Shown here: one piece after another, positions 1 to 11,084 of the stretch
Layout: the number at the start of each line of letters is the position of its first letter
Numbering within the stretch: the stretch's first letter is position 1
From: Quercus robur
Taxonomy: Eukaryota; Streptophyta; Magnoliopsida; Fagales; Fagaceae
DNA length: 64,000 nucleotides
Assembly (NCBI RefSeq): GCF_932294415.1
Contig: NC_065536.1
Location: 9,847,974 to 9,911,973 of the forward strand
Direction: 5' to 3'
The notes under the pieces: model-generated
Seen by the model: the letters and a program-made list of their open reading frames with translations, nothing else
Told to the model about the DNA's origin: nothing
The model's database searches: none
Translations under genes and position numbers: made by a program

Positions 1-1325
1 TCCACTTTTTTAGATCCAATTTCAAAGCTGTCAACTTCTTAGCCAATATATAGCTAGGAGTACCTTGGAACTTATAAGATGCCCACCAAACCTTCACTTT
101 ATCTACAAACTCCTTTGTCCTCAGCCACATATTTTCAAACCGAAAAGGAATTCTCCCTCTCCGTTGACTCCCCCCCTCCAACAAAATTGGAAAATGATCT
201 AATAGTACTCTAGACAACATTTTTTTGGGAGGAAAGAGTGAACTGATCTGCCAGAATTGGAGAGAAAAGAAACCGGTCTATTCTTGACGCTGAGGATGTA
301 TTAGACCAAGTGTAAAGACTCCTTTCCATAGGTATATCCATTAGCCCATGAAGAGAGATGAAGTCAAAAAAGCCATGCATAGCTTGGGTATAACTTACAC
401 CCCCTAATCTCTTTGATGGAAAATGGATTATATTAAAGTCACCTCCTAGACACCATGGCAAATCCCACCAACTAATTAGCCCGGTCAATTCCTCCCACAT
501 TTTTCAATGCTTTCTGTTAGAATTTGGCCCATAGACACCTAAGAAAGCCCACTCAAATTGATCACCAACATTTTTAAATTTGCAAGAAACAGAAGAAAAA
601 AAATCTCGCGGCTTCCTCCACCTTTTCCACCACCCTTCGATCCTACATCAATAAAACACCTCTAGAAGCACCTTTAGAACCCAAGTATAGCCAATCAATG
701 TAAGGACAACTCCAAATGCTTCGAACAATTCCTCTAGTAATCCACTCGAGTTTAGTCTCCTACAAACACACAATATTAGCCTTCCAAGTACGTAGCAAAT
801 TACGAATCTGAAGCTGCTTTTCCAACATATTTAAGCCTTTGACATTCCAAGACAATAGCTTCACATTCATTGAGAAACAAGCAGAGCTCTATCCCTATTA
901 ATACCTTTACGCCTTGTTGAGGTAGAGCCATAATTAATCGAGTTGAAAAGACCCCTCCGCTCTCGAATACTTTTCACTCCCGAACTTTTCAAATTTCATG
1001 TGTTCTTTTCCAAATTAGCCTTCCGCTTTAACTCAGCTTCAATAGCCAACAAAAAGTTAGTTGCTTGCTTTTCCAAACCCTATATAGATGTTCCTAGAAA
1101 ATTATCAAATTCATTGAATCTATTTTGGAACCACTTTGAATATAGCTCTTGCCTTGTTGTACTCTCAACACCTACTGCTTCCTGTCCTTTTGAGGCCAAA
1201 GGTAAAGAGAAAGCCAATGGTTCAACAACTAGAATTGAGAAACACTCTTCATTTGGTAGCTCAGCTTCCTCCGATAAGGTATCTGAAACCCAATCCTCCA
1301 CAACTGCTACATCTCCTTCCATCTC
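1..1325 (-). mobile_element. Truncated L1-type LINE (copy D): ORF1 C-terminus and ORF2 endonuclease
   Basis: This is the same subfamily as the copy at 6.6-11.1 kb; base 1 here lines up with about base 9500 there. Read on the minus strand, about 1325-867 is the C-terminal part of ORF1 (motif VVEDWVSDT, then LVVEPLAFS). From base 870 downward ORF2 starts as MNVKLLSWNV, the usual opening of a plant L1 apurinic endonuclease. The endonuclease piece at 500-210 shows CLGGDFNIIHFPSKRLGG. Both reading frames carry stops and shifts, so the copy is dead. It continues past the left edge of the window towards the reverse transcriptase. At 1325 homology to the other copy stops abruptly where a TIR-like element begins. 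ORF1 and ORF2 overlap as ATGA at 867-870, as in copies A and C. Confidence 0.85.
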
Positions 1326-1439
1326 AGTTTGTTTTGAAGTAAAATATTTTTTGGAAATGTTTTCCCATTTTCAGGTATTTGTTTAGAGGTAAAATATGGT
1401 TAGACTTGTAAAATATTTTCCATTGACTGTAAAACCCTT

Positions 1440-1480
1440 TATAAAAACTAGTAAGTTGCCCATGCGTTGTACGGATAATA
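1440..1480 (-). mobile_element. Possible Helitron 3' terminus
   Basis: Read on the minus strand, a GC-richer weak hairpin (CCGTACAACGCATGG) is followed about 10 bases later by CTAG and then T at 1447. This is the usual form of a plant Helitron 3' end inserted between A and T. The body would extend to higher coordinates. I could not identify the matching 5' TC end. Confidence 0.3.
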
Positions 1481-1556
1481 TTGTAATGTTTTATGTAAGA
1501 TGGTTTTTGAGAATATTGTACATATATTATAGCGTAATTGTTATAGAATTTTGTTA

Positions 1557-1684
1557 GTAATGAGTTCATCGTAAGAAGCAACAACAAAAAAATTTGCCAG
1601 TAAGGATTTCGGCGATTTGAGTAATGAATTCATTGTAAGAAGTAACAACAAGAAAAACTGCCCGTAGGTATTTCGGGTGCTTAA
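1557..1684. repeat. Tandem duplication, period about 64 bp
   Basis: Two adjacent units, 1557-1620 and 1621-1684, both begin GTAATGA(G/A)TTCAT and contain GTAAGAAG(C/T)AACAACA and GATTTCGG/GTATTTCGG. They are diverged by scattered substitutions. Confidence 0.75.
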
Positions 1685-2128
1685 TGATGGTGGGAGGCCA
1701 GCATGATGATAGTAGCGGCCCCTTAGATTTCTCTCTTTCTCTCTCTTACAAATGTTTTGTCAATCCCAAGTCTTCTATTTTGGTAATAGTGAAACACTGC
1801 GTTTCATTTAACAATCCACAACATTTTTGTGTCTCTCTATCTCTCTCCATGGCCTCATCTAGTTAGTTATATTATTCCTTAATTGTTATTTTTGCTTTTG
1901 TATTTATTACTAAAATGGTTGGTATGCTAAAAGACATGAAGAAGAGAAAAAGATGTGGTGTAAGCATAGGCAATTAATGAAAGATTAATGAGATAACAGT
2001 AAAAATAAACTAATGTGATATTTTGGATAACAGTAAAAAAATTAATGAAAAGAGGTAAAAAAAAAGTTAAATGCAACATTAGAGCGTCACATGTTAGGAC
2101 TTTATGCGGGAGTGCATGAGGTCTCTGC

Positions 2129-2152
2129 TTATATATATATATATATATATAT
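2129..2152. repeat. (AT)n microsatellite
   Basis: This is an uninterrupted TA dinucleotide run of about 12 repeats. Confidence 0.95.
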
Positions 2153-2234
2153 TGATTTGAAAATTTGGTACAACATTTTCCAAAAACACACAATGGCTTC
2201 CCCTTCCCTATCTAGTCGCTAGGTTATCAGTTCG

Positions 2235-2640
2235 GTGGCCAGAAACACCATTTCGGAGACCTGTGCCGATGGTTTGGTGGCCAAATACTCCACTTTGGCA
2301 ACTAATGTTTGTGGTTCGATGGCTAGAGACTCTCCTCTAGTGATTGGCGCTAGTGGACCAGTGTTCGAAGACTTTGCTCCAGCGATTCAGTGGTAAGAGA
2401 TGCCTCACCGGCGATTAGTGATGGCAGTTTAATGGTTGAAGACGCCGCATCGACAATCAATGTCAGTAGTCCAGTGAACAAAGACAACGCACTGCAACTA
2501 GTGGTCTAGTAACCTAAGATGTCGTTTTGTTGATCGATGTTGGTGGTTCGATCACTGGAGATATTGCTCTAACAGTGATTGTTGACAATCTAGTTGTCGG
2601 AACCACCAATCTGACTCTATCTGGTCATCAGACCTCGAGC
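2235..2640. repeat. Degenerate minisatellite, roughly 45-60 bp units
   Basis: The pattern GGTGGTTCGAT-GCTGGAGAC-CTCTAGCGATTG recurs with many substitutions, for example at about 2311, 2380 and 2548. The stretch is richer in GC than its surroundings and has no convincing coding content. It sits inside the TIR element 1331-2745. Confidence 0.6.
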
Positions 2641-2879
2641 ACCAGCAGCTTCGGTGTTGAGCCATTGGTTTTGGTTGTTTGCTTGAAAAATTTTACTTGT
2701 CATATCAAACACCTGAAAATATTTTACTTCAAAACAAGTGGAACAAAATATGAAAATAAGGGAGAAGGAAACTGAAGTATTCTTTTTTAAGGAAACAACA
2801 TTTTTGGTTCTTCAAATTACCACAATGTCCTTATTTATATCTCCATATTGTGAAGTAAGCAAACCATTACATTACCAAG

Positions 2880-4530
2880 ATGTAGGAGTTAGATAATACA
2901 ATCCACCATTTAGGAATACAAAAATCTATGACCACACCTTTTTGTGCCACAATTTTACAACAACTTTGATGTGGCAGACTGAGTGGTGGGTCCATGTGAA
3001 TTTATGAAGGTGACAGGTAACCAATACATAGAATAGTTTTGGAAAAAAAGATGTGGTAAAGGGTGTAATCCTAAAAATACTCTTTAGGAATTTGCTGCAA
3101 GAATAGTACAACATAATCAGTACTACTATATACTCATAAATTTTCACTCACACATACACTACGGCTTCAATAGAGACAGAGTATTGTAGTATCAACTTAT
3201 CGGTTCAAGAATAAAATAGGCAGAAAAAGGTTGAATGTTTTGTAGGAGACCAAGGACAAATTTGCAGTTACCATGAAGTTTGGTGTGAATGAAACAAGTA
3301 GCATTTCCAGATAATTTTAGTGTAGCGAGTCACAAAATGTGGCATAGAAGTTTAAGAAAACCTTATAAGCTGACCCATAATATCAAATCATTGGATGACT
3401 CATGGATATAACAGTTTCAACGAAGAAACAGGGAACTTCAACTATCACCTACAATATACATGTCCATTGCAAACCCTGATCTGTCATGCAATAGATCCCA
3501 AATATAGTGTGTTTGTGATTAATGACCTTGTTGAATTATCGTTAACGTCCATGGTTTGTTTGGATGGCAGGATTTGAGCACATGGATTTGGATTTGAGTG
3601 ATTAAATTCTAAATACATTGTTTGAATTGTTTTAAAAGGGTCCAAAGTTTGGATTTGACAAATCCACTTAAGATTTTAAAAATCCATAAAACGTACTTCA
3701 ATATTTATAGATTTGGAATTAAGGTATTTCAAATCCATTACTTTAAAATTCAAATCCTAATCTAAATCCAAATTCAACTATCCAAACGCAACCGTATTGA
3801 ATTTCCCATTTTATAAGTGGCCTCTTTGTCTAAGATTTCCCTTTGAGATCACATAAGGAAGGACAAACATAACACTGGGCCATTCCCAGCGATTTTCAGA
3901 ACAGATGCCAAAACCATTGACAATTAATTGAACTCTTTGTAAAACTCTAAAGCGGTTGACCTTCTTAAGGTTTGGGTTTTTGTAGTACCACTGTGATCTC
4001 ACTATTTTGGTTAAACTTTTTCCTCGACACACGTGGAAGCCTAAGCCATGTATCCTTGTATTTCCCGTATTTATTTGTTCTGTTTTTCTACTTCTATATC
4101 TCGCATAAGCCTACGAAAACTAACTTCCCTTTTGAGCATCAACTAAGTTGGCTATATCAAATAAGCAAGTTAGTGGCACAAAAACTTAAAGATGCAATGA
4201 ATGAAACACAGGCCATTATCTGATATTTTATTTTAATTTAAAAAAAAAAAAGAAAAAAAAAAGGAAAAGAAAAGAAAGAAGAAACATTGGGCTACACTAA
4301 AGTGTTAAGGAGTGCAACCCTCACACCAATTCAAGCCACATATGTTAATGAGTTACGTGCAAGAGGGACACAGGGTTGATCTAAGGAACCTAATGGGTCA
4401 AGATGATGCCAAGTGCGAGGAATATGGGACTGGACATTTCACATGAGCCTTCTGGCTCAAACTCAATAAGAAGAAGAAGTAAACTCCAAAAGATGGAAAT
4501 ACTTTGAATAGAGGTACAGAAGAACATCTT
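2880..4530 (-). pseudogene. Degenerate 3' half of a PDR/ABCG transporter (copy P1)
   Basis: The best piece is minus-strand 3420-3240. Across frameshifts it reads as the second transmembrane domain of a pleiotropic-drug-resistance ABC transporter (SAYKVF, then LEMLLVSFTPNFMVTANLS, then YKTFNLF). This segment aligns base by base with 5221-5470, the same exon of copy P2. A weaker match at 4530-4420 resembles the H-loop stretch after NBD2 (CT-IQ-SISIF). The segment 3805-4030 matches intronic sequence at 11525-11780. There is no open frame. PDR proteins export hydrophobic compounds across the plasma membrane. Nothing here can encode one. A MITE at 3553-3793 interrupts it. Confidence 0.6.
3553..3793. 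mobile_element. Small TIR element (Tourist-like MITE candidate)
   Basis: The left end GGTTTGTTTGGATGG faces the right end, whose reverse complement is GGTTGCGTTTGGATAG. The inside is AT-rich with recurring AAATCC/GGATTT words, typical of plant MITEs. A clean 3-bp target duplication is not visible. Confidence 0.55.
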
Positions 4531-4840
4531 GCAAGGCATGCAACAGTTCATGGACAATGCATGTTGTAACTCGACTATGTTATGTAATGCCTTTTGAAGG
4601 AATAATTTATGTGAACTGTATAATTGTAAAGGTACGTACTGCACAATATCTTAGCAAGGCAGTCATAGAAAATGCATGTTTTGATTTGAATTTCTTATGT
4701 TAACAATTCCTGTTATCTGAAAAAAAAAATGATTTACACATAATTTGTTTAACTTGATAAATTTACAATAGTTCTTATTACACTAAATCAACACATTATT
4801 TAATAAATTAACGACAGTTCTTATTACACCGAATCAATAA

Positions 4841-5130
4841 TTACTTGCAAATTAAAGGCTTGCAAGCCGCGCAAATTTTGACTGTCCGATAAAATAAGAA
4901 AACAAGGAAGCTAAAACAAGGGGGGAAGGCAATGAGAGCAACTGCTGCCACAATAGCTAAGTGGTTATGATGAAACCCAAGGTAATCTTCTAAGAAGGCA
5001 ATAACTGTTTTGATTTCTCCAAATACCATATTAAGTGATCACGATGTAGGATTCAGAGAATACAATCAGATGGTCCAGATCCACTACTCTGGAATTTGCT
5101 GCAATAGCACAACACCGGCAGTTCTACCAT
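4841..5130 (-). pseudogene. C-terminal exon of PDR/ABCG transporter pseudogene (copy P2)
   Basis: Read on the minus strand, the segment begins QIPE-stop-WIW, then LYSLNPTS-stop-SLN. This is the conserved extracellular QIPKWW..WLY..PTSW..N stretch of PDR proteins, with tryptophan codons turned into stops. It runs on into [20 protein letters not shown] and a hydrophobic tail ([20 protein letters not shown]) that corresponds to the last transmembrane helix. The usual GLLTSQYGD stretch between them is deleted. It lies downstream, in transcription order, of the other P2 exons at 5.2-6.5, 11.8 and 22-23 kb. Confidence 0.75.
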
Positions 5131-5220
5131 ATCCTCTTTTAAGTCTTAGCACCCACACACTCTATGACCACAACAGAGAGGAGTTTTCTAGTGTTAGCTT
5201 ACCGGTTTAGGAATTAAAAA

Positions 5221-5472
5221 TCAGCAAGGAGGTTGAATGTTGTGTAGAAGGCTTAGGCAAAAATTGCAACTTGTGTCAATCACACAAGTAGCATTCCCAA
5301 ATAATTGGAGTACAGCAAGGCACATAATGTTGCATAGAAATAACAAAAAAACCTTATAAGCTGACCATAATATCCAATCATTGGATAGGTGATTGTCACA
5401 GTAATAGCAATTTTGATGAAGCGATAGGGAACCTCCTCTATCATCTACAAAATGAATATCAACAACTGCCAA
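5221..5472 (-). pseudogene. PDR/ABCG transmembrane exon (copy P2)
   Basis: The minus strand encodes WSAYKVFLLFLCNIMCLAVL and then a run matching the YLGMLLVSLTP region of the second ABC2 membrane domain of PDR transporters. Frameshifts and stops break it. It aligns with 3240-3420 in copy P1, including flanking bases, which shows the two arose by duplication. Confidence 0.7.
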
Positions 5473-5474
5473 GC

Positions 5475-6040
5475 TTTGGGGGGGAAAAAAAGGAGGTTCA
5501 TTTCAAAATGTTAACTTCGCCTCTCTTTCTCTTGCTCCCCTTTCTGGATTAAATAACACAAACAGGTAAACACGTAAAAGTGGCGGCAAAGATGAGATAA
5601 ATATCTATAAGAAAATGATTATTGAACTTCCCCATATTCCACAGCATATTCTTGGTATCACTCTCAAAGATCTAGCAAGAATCCTAAGTACATAAAATTG
5701 ACTTCATTTGAGATTACTCATTATGTCCTGAAACCAGTCCACAATAAATTCAATTAGTTCGAAAGAAAATTATAACTGTGCAAATGAATAAAGCCCATGA
5801 AAAGTACATCCCTGAAAATATTTCTGGGAGCATAACAGTTCGCTCTGTTCCAACATATGGTAGAACTGTTGAGCAGTAATTTATTCCCAAGAAGAGCAGG
5901 ACAGTGTACATGGAATCAAATATATGGTTATTCCTAATGGATAAAACAAAAATGAGAGTTAGGTCTTTGCATAATTCTTCATAATGTAAAAAATATTGAG
6001 TCTCATATCATACATACAATTCTATATCTTACAAATCCCG
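5475..6040. other. Intronic/intergenic stretch of the PDR relic
   Basis: I see no coding similarity, repeat boundary or RNA gene here. It separates two exons of copy P2 and is probably decayed intron. Confidence 0.4.
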
Positions 6041-6099
6041 TCTTAGGCCAAAATAAAAAATAAAAATAAAAGACCTACAACTGCAAGAAAAATGCTCAT

Positions 6100-6500
6100 C
6101 AGACACTTCGTAAGAGAGATTCTGGTTATACTGTCACTTACAATGTGCAAGCTCAATTTTGCGAGGTAGCTGGTAGGTAAGACTTGTAATTTTTCAAATA
6201 TGCTAAACATTTCTGTAAAAAGAGTAGAATCCCTAGACATATTAGAGCTTATAACTTTTTTCCTTTGTTCCAATAAAGTTCCCCAACAAGCTAAAGCTGA
6301 CACAAGCGTATGCATTATATGCATAAAGTTGTATGCAGGACTCCTCCAATAAGCCAAATGCTGTTTCCATAGGCAAGCTTTGAATTTTCCCCAACCACTT
6401 TTGTGAAAAGCAGGTAGGAAAATACAGTACTGTTGAACCAGGAGGTGGACTACTTAACTGCCTTACAAGCTCGTTGTTTTCCTGCAAATGGGATAATATT
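6100..6500 (-). pseudogene. PDR/ABCG exon after NBD2 (copy P2)
   Basis: The minus strand carries an intron acceptor (ATTTGCAG) immediately before ENNELVRQLSSPPPGS, then TVLYFPTCFSQKW. In a second frame AYWRSPAYNFMHIMHTLVSA follows. These match the conserved PDR linker (ENKELV.QLSSPPPGS..LYFPT.FSQ) and the first helix of the second ABC2 membrane domain. At least two frameshifts separate the pieces. The exon just upstream in the gene is at 11785-11935. The 4.4 kb L1 copy A sits in the intron between them. Confidence 0.8.
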
Positions 6501-6697
6501 AGGAGTCAATGCAAGATCTTGAGAAATCCATGTTTGTTGGCTTTAAAAATGCCAATGCAGGTCATATGAAGATCATTCATCTAAAAGACAACATTTTATT
6601 CCACTCAATATATGTTTTTTTTTTATAAGTAAAAGTTTATTGATCTCAAAAAAATGGAACACCCTAATACACAGGGAGTGTACAAGGGGTCAAACAA

Positions 6698-9600
6698 TCA
6701 AGAACAAAAATTACAAGAATCTAAGAAATCAAGAAAGGATGAAAATGATTGGTTCCGCAATGCAGCCAACCAATCCATTAAAGTTCTAAAGAAAAATAGT
6801 TTCAAGTCTGATATGGATCTCTCTTTATCTTCAAAGCACCGACTATTTCTCTCCCTCCAAAGGCACCACAATAAGCAATGGGGAACCATAAGCCATATAT
6901 ACCCATTTTGATGACGACCAAAACTGCCTTGCCAACATGCTAGAAGCCCCACTACATATTGCGGCATAACCCAACTCACTCCAAACAACCCGAATACCAT
7001 GGCCCACATATCCATTGCAACCAGACAATGAAGAAAAAGATGATCAACCGATTCCCCATTACACTTGCACATGTAGCACCAGTCTAATATCCAAACCTTC
7101 CTTCTTCGTAAATTGTCAATCGTTAAGCATTTCCTTAAAGCAACAGTCCAAACAAATAAAGTTGCTCGAGAAGGAATCTTCTGCTTCCAAATGCTTTTCC
7201 AAGGAAAGCAATAGTCATTAGGGCCCACTAAGAGATTGTAATAATCCCTAACCGTGAAGCCCTTCTCTCTAACAAATTTCCAGCACATTTTATCCTCACC
7301 AAGCCCTCTAACTGACGCACCATATATGGTATCCATGAAACTGGACAGTGCCTCTAGTTCCCGAGCATGCACACCCATAAAGAAACTTACATCCCAAAAC
7401 AGGATTCCGTTATCAAACTTCATAACCTCAACCACACTAACCTCTTGATCTCGGCAGAATCTAAACAATTCAGGATAGCTGATTGCAAGAGAAGTTTCAC
7501 CACACCAACGGTCTCGCCAAAATTTCACGCTAGACCCATCCCCAATATCATATAAAATGTGGCGAGAGAAAGTATGCCATCCCTGACAAATATTTTTCCA
7601 CCAGCCAACACCATATGGACCATTAGTAGGCCTAGTATACCAACTACCCCATTCACAACCATATTTCACGGCTATCACCTACCTCCAAAGAGCAGCCCTC
7701 TCCATCCCAAATCTGCATAGCCACTTCCCAAGCAGAGCTTCATTAAAAAGTCTTACCTTTCTTATGCCCAAACCACCCGAAGCAATGGGAGTGCAAACAA
7801 TAGCCCATTTGACCAAATGGAATTTTGGTTCATCACCAATGCCACCCCATAAAAAATCCCTTTGAAGTTTCTCAATTCTGTTAGCCACAAGAGCAGGAAT
7901 AGGAAATAAAGATAGAAAATATGTGGGTAAATTAGATAGAGTGCTTTTAATTAAAGTGACTCTACCTCCCTTGGATAAGTACAAACGTTTCCATCCTGCT
8001 AATCTCCGTTCTATCTTCTCCAGAATTGGGTTCCAAATTATCTTATCCTTACATTTATCTCCCAAAGGAAGGCCTAAATATTTCATTGGAGGGGTACCTT
8101 GTTTACAACCAAGGACATTCAACAATAAGCCAAGATTATGCACCATACCAATAGGAACCAGCTCTGACTTGCCCAAATTTATCTTCAGACCAGAAACCAC
8201 CTCAAACCAAATGAGAATCATACGGAGAAACAAAACTTGATCCAAATCAGCATCACAAAAAATTAAAGTGTCGTCCGCAAAGAGCAAATGGGACACCTCC
8301 AAAGATCTTCCCTCTAAATGACCCACATCAAAGCCTGACATGTGACCATCATGGATAGCCTTATCCAACATTCTCCCAAGAACTTCCATCACCAAGACAA
8401 ACAACAAAGGAGACAATGGGTTACCTTGTCTCAACCCCTTGGAGCTCTCAAAAAACCCACAAGGAGTGCCATTTATCAAAATAGAGAAGCGAACAGTAGA
8501 TATACAAAAGAAAATCCACTGCCTCCATTTAGCAGAGAATCCACTCCATTCTAGTAACTGTATAAGAAAACCCCAGTTGACATGATCAAAAGCCTTCTCA
8601 ACATCTAATTTGCAAAGTATCCCTGGCAAACCAGTTTTCACTCTACTATCGAGGCATTCGTTAGCAATAAGCGCAGGGTCAAGAATTTGCCTGTTCCTCA
8701 CAAAAGCATTTTGAGAAGGAGAAATTATATCTTTCATGACCGTGCGAAGTCTAGTTGCTAAGACCTTAGCAATGATTTTATAAACCCCCCCCCCCCCCCC
8801 CCCCACACAAGACTAATGGGGCGAAAATCCTTGACTTCAATTGCTAGATTTTTTTTAGGGATGAGAGTGATGAACGTTGCATTTAAGCTTTTCTCAAACT
8901 AACCTTTAGCAAAAAAATGGTGAAATACAGCCATAAGATCAGTTTTGAGAATACCCCAACATGCTTGGAAGAAGGCCGAAGAAGGCCATTGGAAACCCAT
9001 CAGGTCCAGGTGCTTTGTCACCATTAAAATTCTGTATGACATCAAAAATTTCTGCCTCCTCAAAGGGTCTATCTAACCAATCAGCATTATCACCGGATAT
9101 CCTAGGAAATACCAAGACTTCTGGAAAAGGTCGAACTACTTGCTGCTCCGAGTATAAATTCATAAAGATTTGAGTAATACAATCAGCAATCATACCTTGA
9201 TCAAAAGACAAGGTTCCATTAACCATAAGGCTCTCAATACCATTATTTCTTCTATTGGAATTAGCCATTCTATGAAAAAAATTTGTACTTGCGTCCCCCT
9301 CCCTCAAGTGTAGCATCCTAGACTTCTGCCTCCAACTAATTTCTTCTAAAAGAGTAAGCTTTTCAATCTTGGTACAGAGATTAACTTGTTCTAACTTCTC
9401 CTCAACTATTAAAGGTTGAGTCTCCTCTCTAACATCCAAGTCATTCAATTTTTTCCATAACAGCTGTTTCTTTAAAGTGACATTGCCAAACTTTATTTCG
9501 TTCCATTTTTTTATGTCCAACTTCAAGGCTGCCAACTTCTTAGCTAGTATAAAACTCGGCTTGCCTTGGAACACATAGGATGCCTACCAAGTTTTCACTT

Positions 9601-10365
9601 TATCAACAAAATTCTCCGCCTTCAACCACATATTTTCAAAATGAAAAGGAGTTCTACCTCTCCGATGACTCCCCCCTCCAACTGAATTGGGTAGTGGTTT
9701 GAAAGTACCTTAGGCAACCTTCTCTGTGCAAATAAAGTGAAATGATCCGCCAAAAGCGAAGAGAAAAGAAACCGATCTATTCTAGAGGCAGAGGAATTGT
9801 TGGACCAAGTATAAAGGCCTCCTTCCATAAGTATATCCATCAGCCCATAAAGAGAGATAAAATCCGAAAATTCATACATAGCCCGAGTACTAGTTGTAGC
9901 CCCTAATCTTTCCGATGGGAAGCGAATTATATTAAAGTCACCTCCTAGGCACCATGGCACATCCCACCAACTAATCAGCCCTATCAGTTCCTCCCACATC
10001 TTCCTACGCCTCTTGTTCGAATTTGGCCCATATAAACCTATAAAAGCCCACGCAAATTGATCGCCTATGTTTTTAAATCTGCATGAAACAGAAAAGCGCC
10101 CTACTGCTTCTTCCACCTTTTCCATTGCCCTCCGATCCCACATCAATACAATACCTCCAGAAGCACCTTCTGAACCCAAGTACAACCAGTTGACATATGG
10201 ACAACTCCATATACTTTTGACTACTCCTCTAGTAATCCATTCAAGTTTAGTCTCCTGCAAATAGACAATATCAGGTCTCCATGCACGCAACAAATTACGA
10301 ATCTGAAGTCTCTTCCCAGCCTCATTCAATCCTTTGACATTCCAAGAAATCATCTTCAGATTCAT
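6698..10365 (-). pseudogene. LINE ORF2 (endonuclease-reverse transcriptase), copy A
   Basis: ORF2 starts MNLKMISWNVKGLNEAGKR (10365). The endonuclease shows LQETKLEW and CLGGDFNIIRFPSERLGA. The reverse transcriptase (8806-7679) shows [32 protein letters not shown] and the catalytic FADD ([15 protein letters not shown]). The zinc finger is CYMCKCNGESVDHLFLHC. Visible lesions are a one-base shift near 9650, TAG at about 9582, a 10-bp tandem duplication at 8968-8987 that shifts the frame, TAG in the KG-stop-FEKSL stretch, a long G-tract insertion at 8785-8804, and TAG at 7679-7681. It is not functional. In life the protein nicks target DNA and copies its own RNA. Confidence 0.9.
8785..8804 (-). 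repeat. 20-bp poly(C)/poly(G) tract inside the reverse transcriptase gene
   Basis: This is a run of twenty C on the plus strand. It falls exactly in the [11 protein letters not shown] stretch, where the coding strand needs only about 7 G (Val-Gly-Gly-Val). The same site in copy B holds 9 G. In copy C the site encodes SSM and has no run. Confidence 0.95.
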
Positions 10366-11080
10366 TTAGGAACAGAAAGAGCCCACTCCCTATTAATACC
10401 ACTGCGCCTAGTTGAAGTAGAACCATAATTAATCGAGCTAAATAGGCCCTTCAGCTCTCTAATACCTTTCATTCCAGAACTCTTCAAATCGCGTGATTTT
10501 TTTTCCGAAGCAGCCCTACGGTGTAATTCAAACTCAACAGCCAATAAAAAGGTGGTTGCTTGATTTTCCAAACCTTTTAAGGACGTGCCCAGGAAGCAAT
10601 CAAACCCTTTAAATCTGCTTTGGAACCACTCAGAGTAAGCTTCTCCCCTCACTGGATTCTCCACACCCAACACTTCCTGCCCTTCCATAGCCAAGGGTAG
10701 AGGAAAAGGCCAATGGTTCCACACTTAGAGGCGACAAACCCCCTACATTAGGTAGCTCAGAAGACTCTAAACAAGTGTCTGAGACCCAATCCTCCACAAG
10801 TACTTCATTCTCATCAACTTGGGCTGATGACACCTCCACAACATCTGAACACTTAAAGGGGACCAAGGCCAATTGGGTTTGCTCTTCCAATACCTCTGTG
10901 ACTTCACCTGGAGGCAGAGAAATTTGAATCGGAACCGCCACTCTTCTTCGATCTCGAAGTTCAAGCACCCATTGTTTTGAATTCCCCCATTTCTTGCTAA
11001 CATTGCCAGAATTCTCCTGAAGTATCAAACGGATGTCTTGGTGCAATTTCTCTTCACCATCGGAGGTGTTTGCTGACTAA
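10362..11080 (-). pseudogene. LINE ORF1 C-terminal part, copy A
   Basis: The C-terminal segment of a plant L1 ORF1 protein lies in two overlapping frames (11046-10630 and 10724-10362), so there is a shift near 10680. It keeps LVEDWVSDTCLESSELPN and, further on, GMKGIRELKGLFSSINYGS. That last stretch is shared with copy C (RGLRELKGLISYVNYDG). The N-terminal domain is missing because the element is 5'-truncated. Its stop overlaps the ORF2 start as ATGA (10362-10365). Confidence 0.8.
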
Positions 11081-11084
11081 CTGA

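Larger units (their letters stand above)
1331..2745. mobile_element. TIR-bounded non-autonomous element carrying a minisatellite
   Basis: The left edge reads GTTTTGAAGTAAAATATTTT (1331-1350). Its reverse complement lies at about 2719-2741, followed by a second partly matching stretch that includes CAGGTGTTTG/CAGGTATTTG. Between them lie a tandem pair of about 64 bp, an AT microsatellite and a degenerate GC-richer minisatellite. No transposase reading frame is visible. This build (AAAATATTTT-type inverted ends around a minisatellite) resembles the element at 50.7-51.5 kb. I could not define a target-site duplication, so the exact ends are approximate. Confidence 0.5.
6614..11080 (-). mobile_element. 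L1-type LINE, 5'-truncated, degenerate (copy A)
   Basis: The 3' tail appears as a T-run at 6614-6623, next to the sequence complementary to TACACTCCCTGTGTATTAGG typical of this family's 3' end. Going 5' (to higher coordinates) there are a zinc-finger domain, reverse transcriptase, endonuclease and the C-terminal part of ORF1. The 5' end is truncated near 11080. It shares subfamily and ORF junction with copies B and D and is related to C. It lies in an intron of the PDR pseudogene. I found no clear target-site duplication. Confidence 0.9.

Noticed and set aside
3811..4032. Minus-strand frame with MFVLPYVISK and its partner at 11525-11620, as a PDR exon (family motif SVLPYVATERTVLYRER)
   Set aside because: Both segments sit between exons that should be adjacent in the protein, so the order is wrong for that motif. 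They are better explained as paralogous intron sequence.
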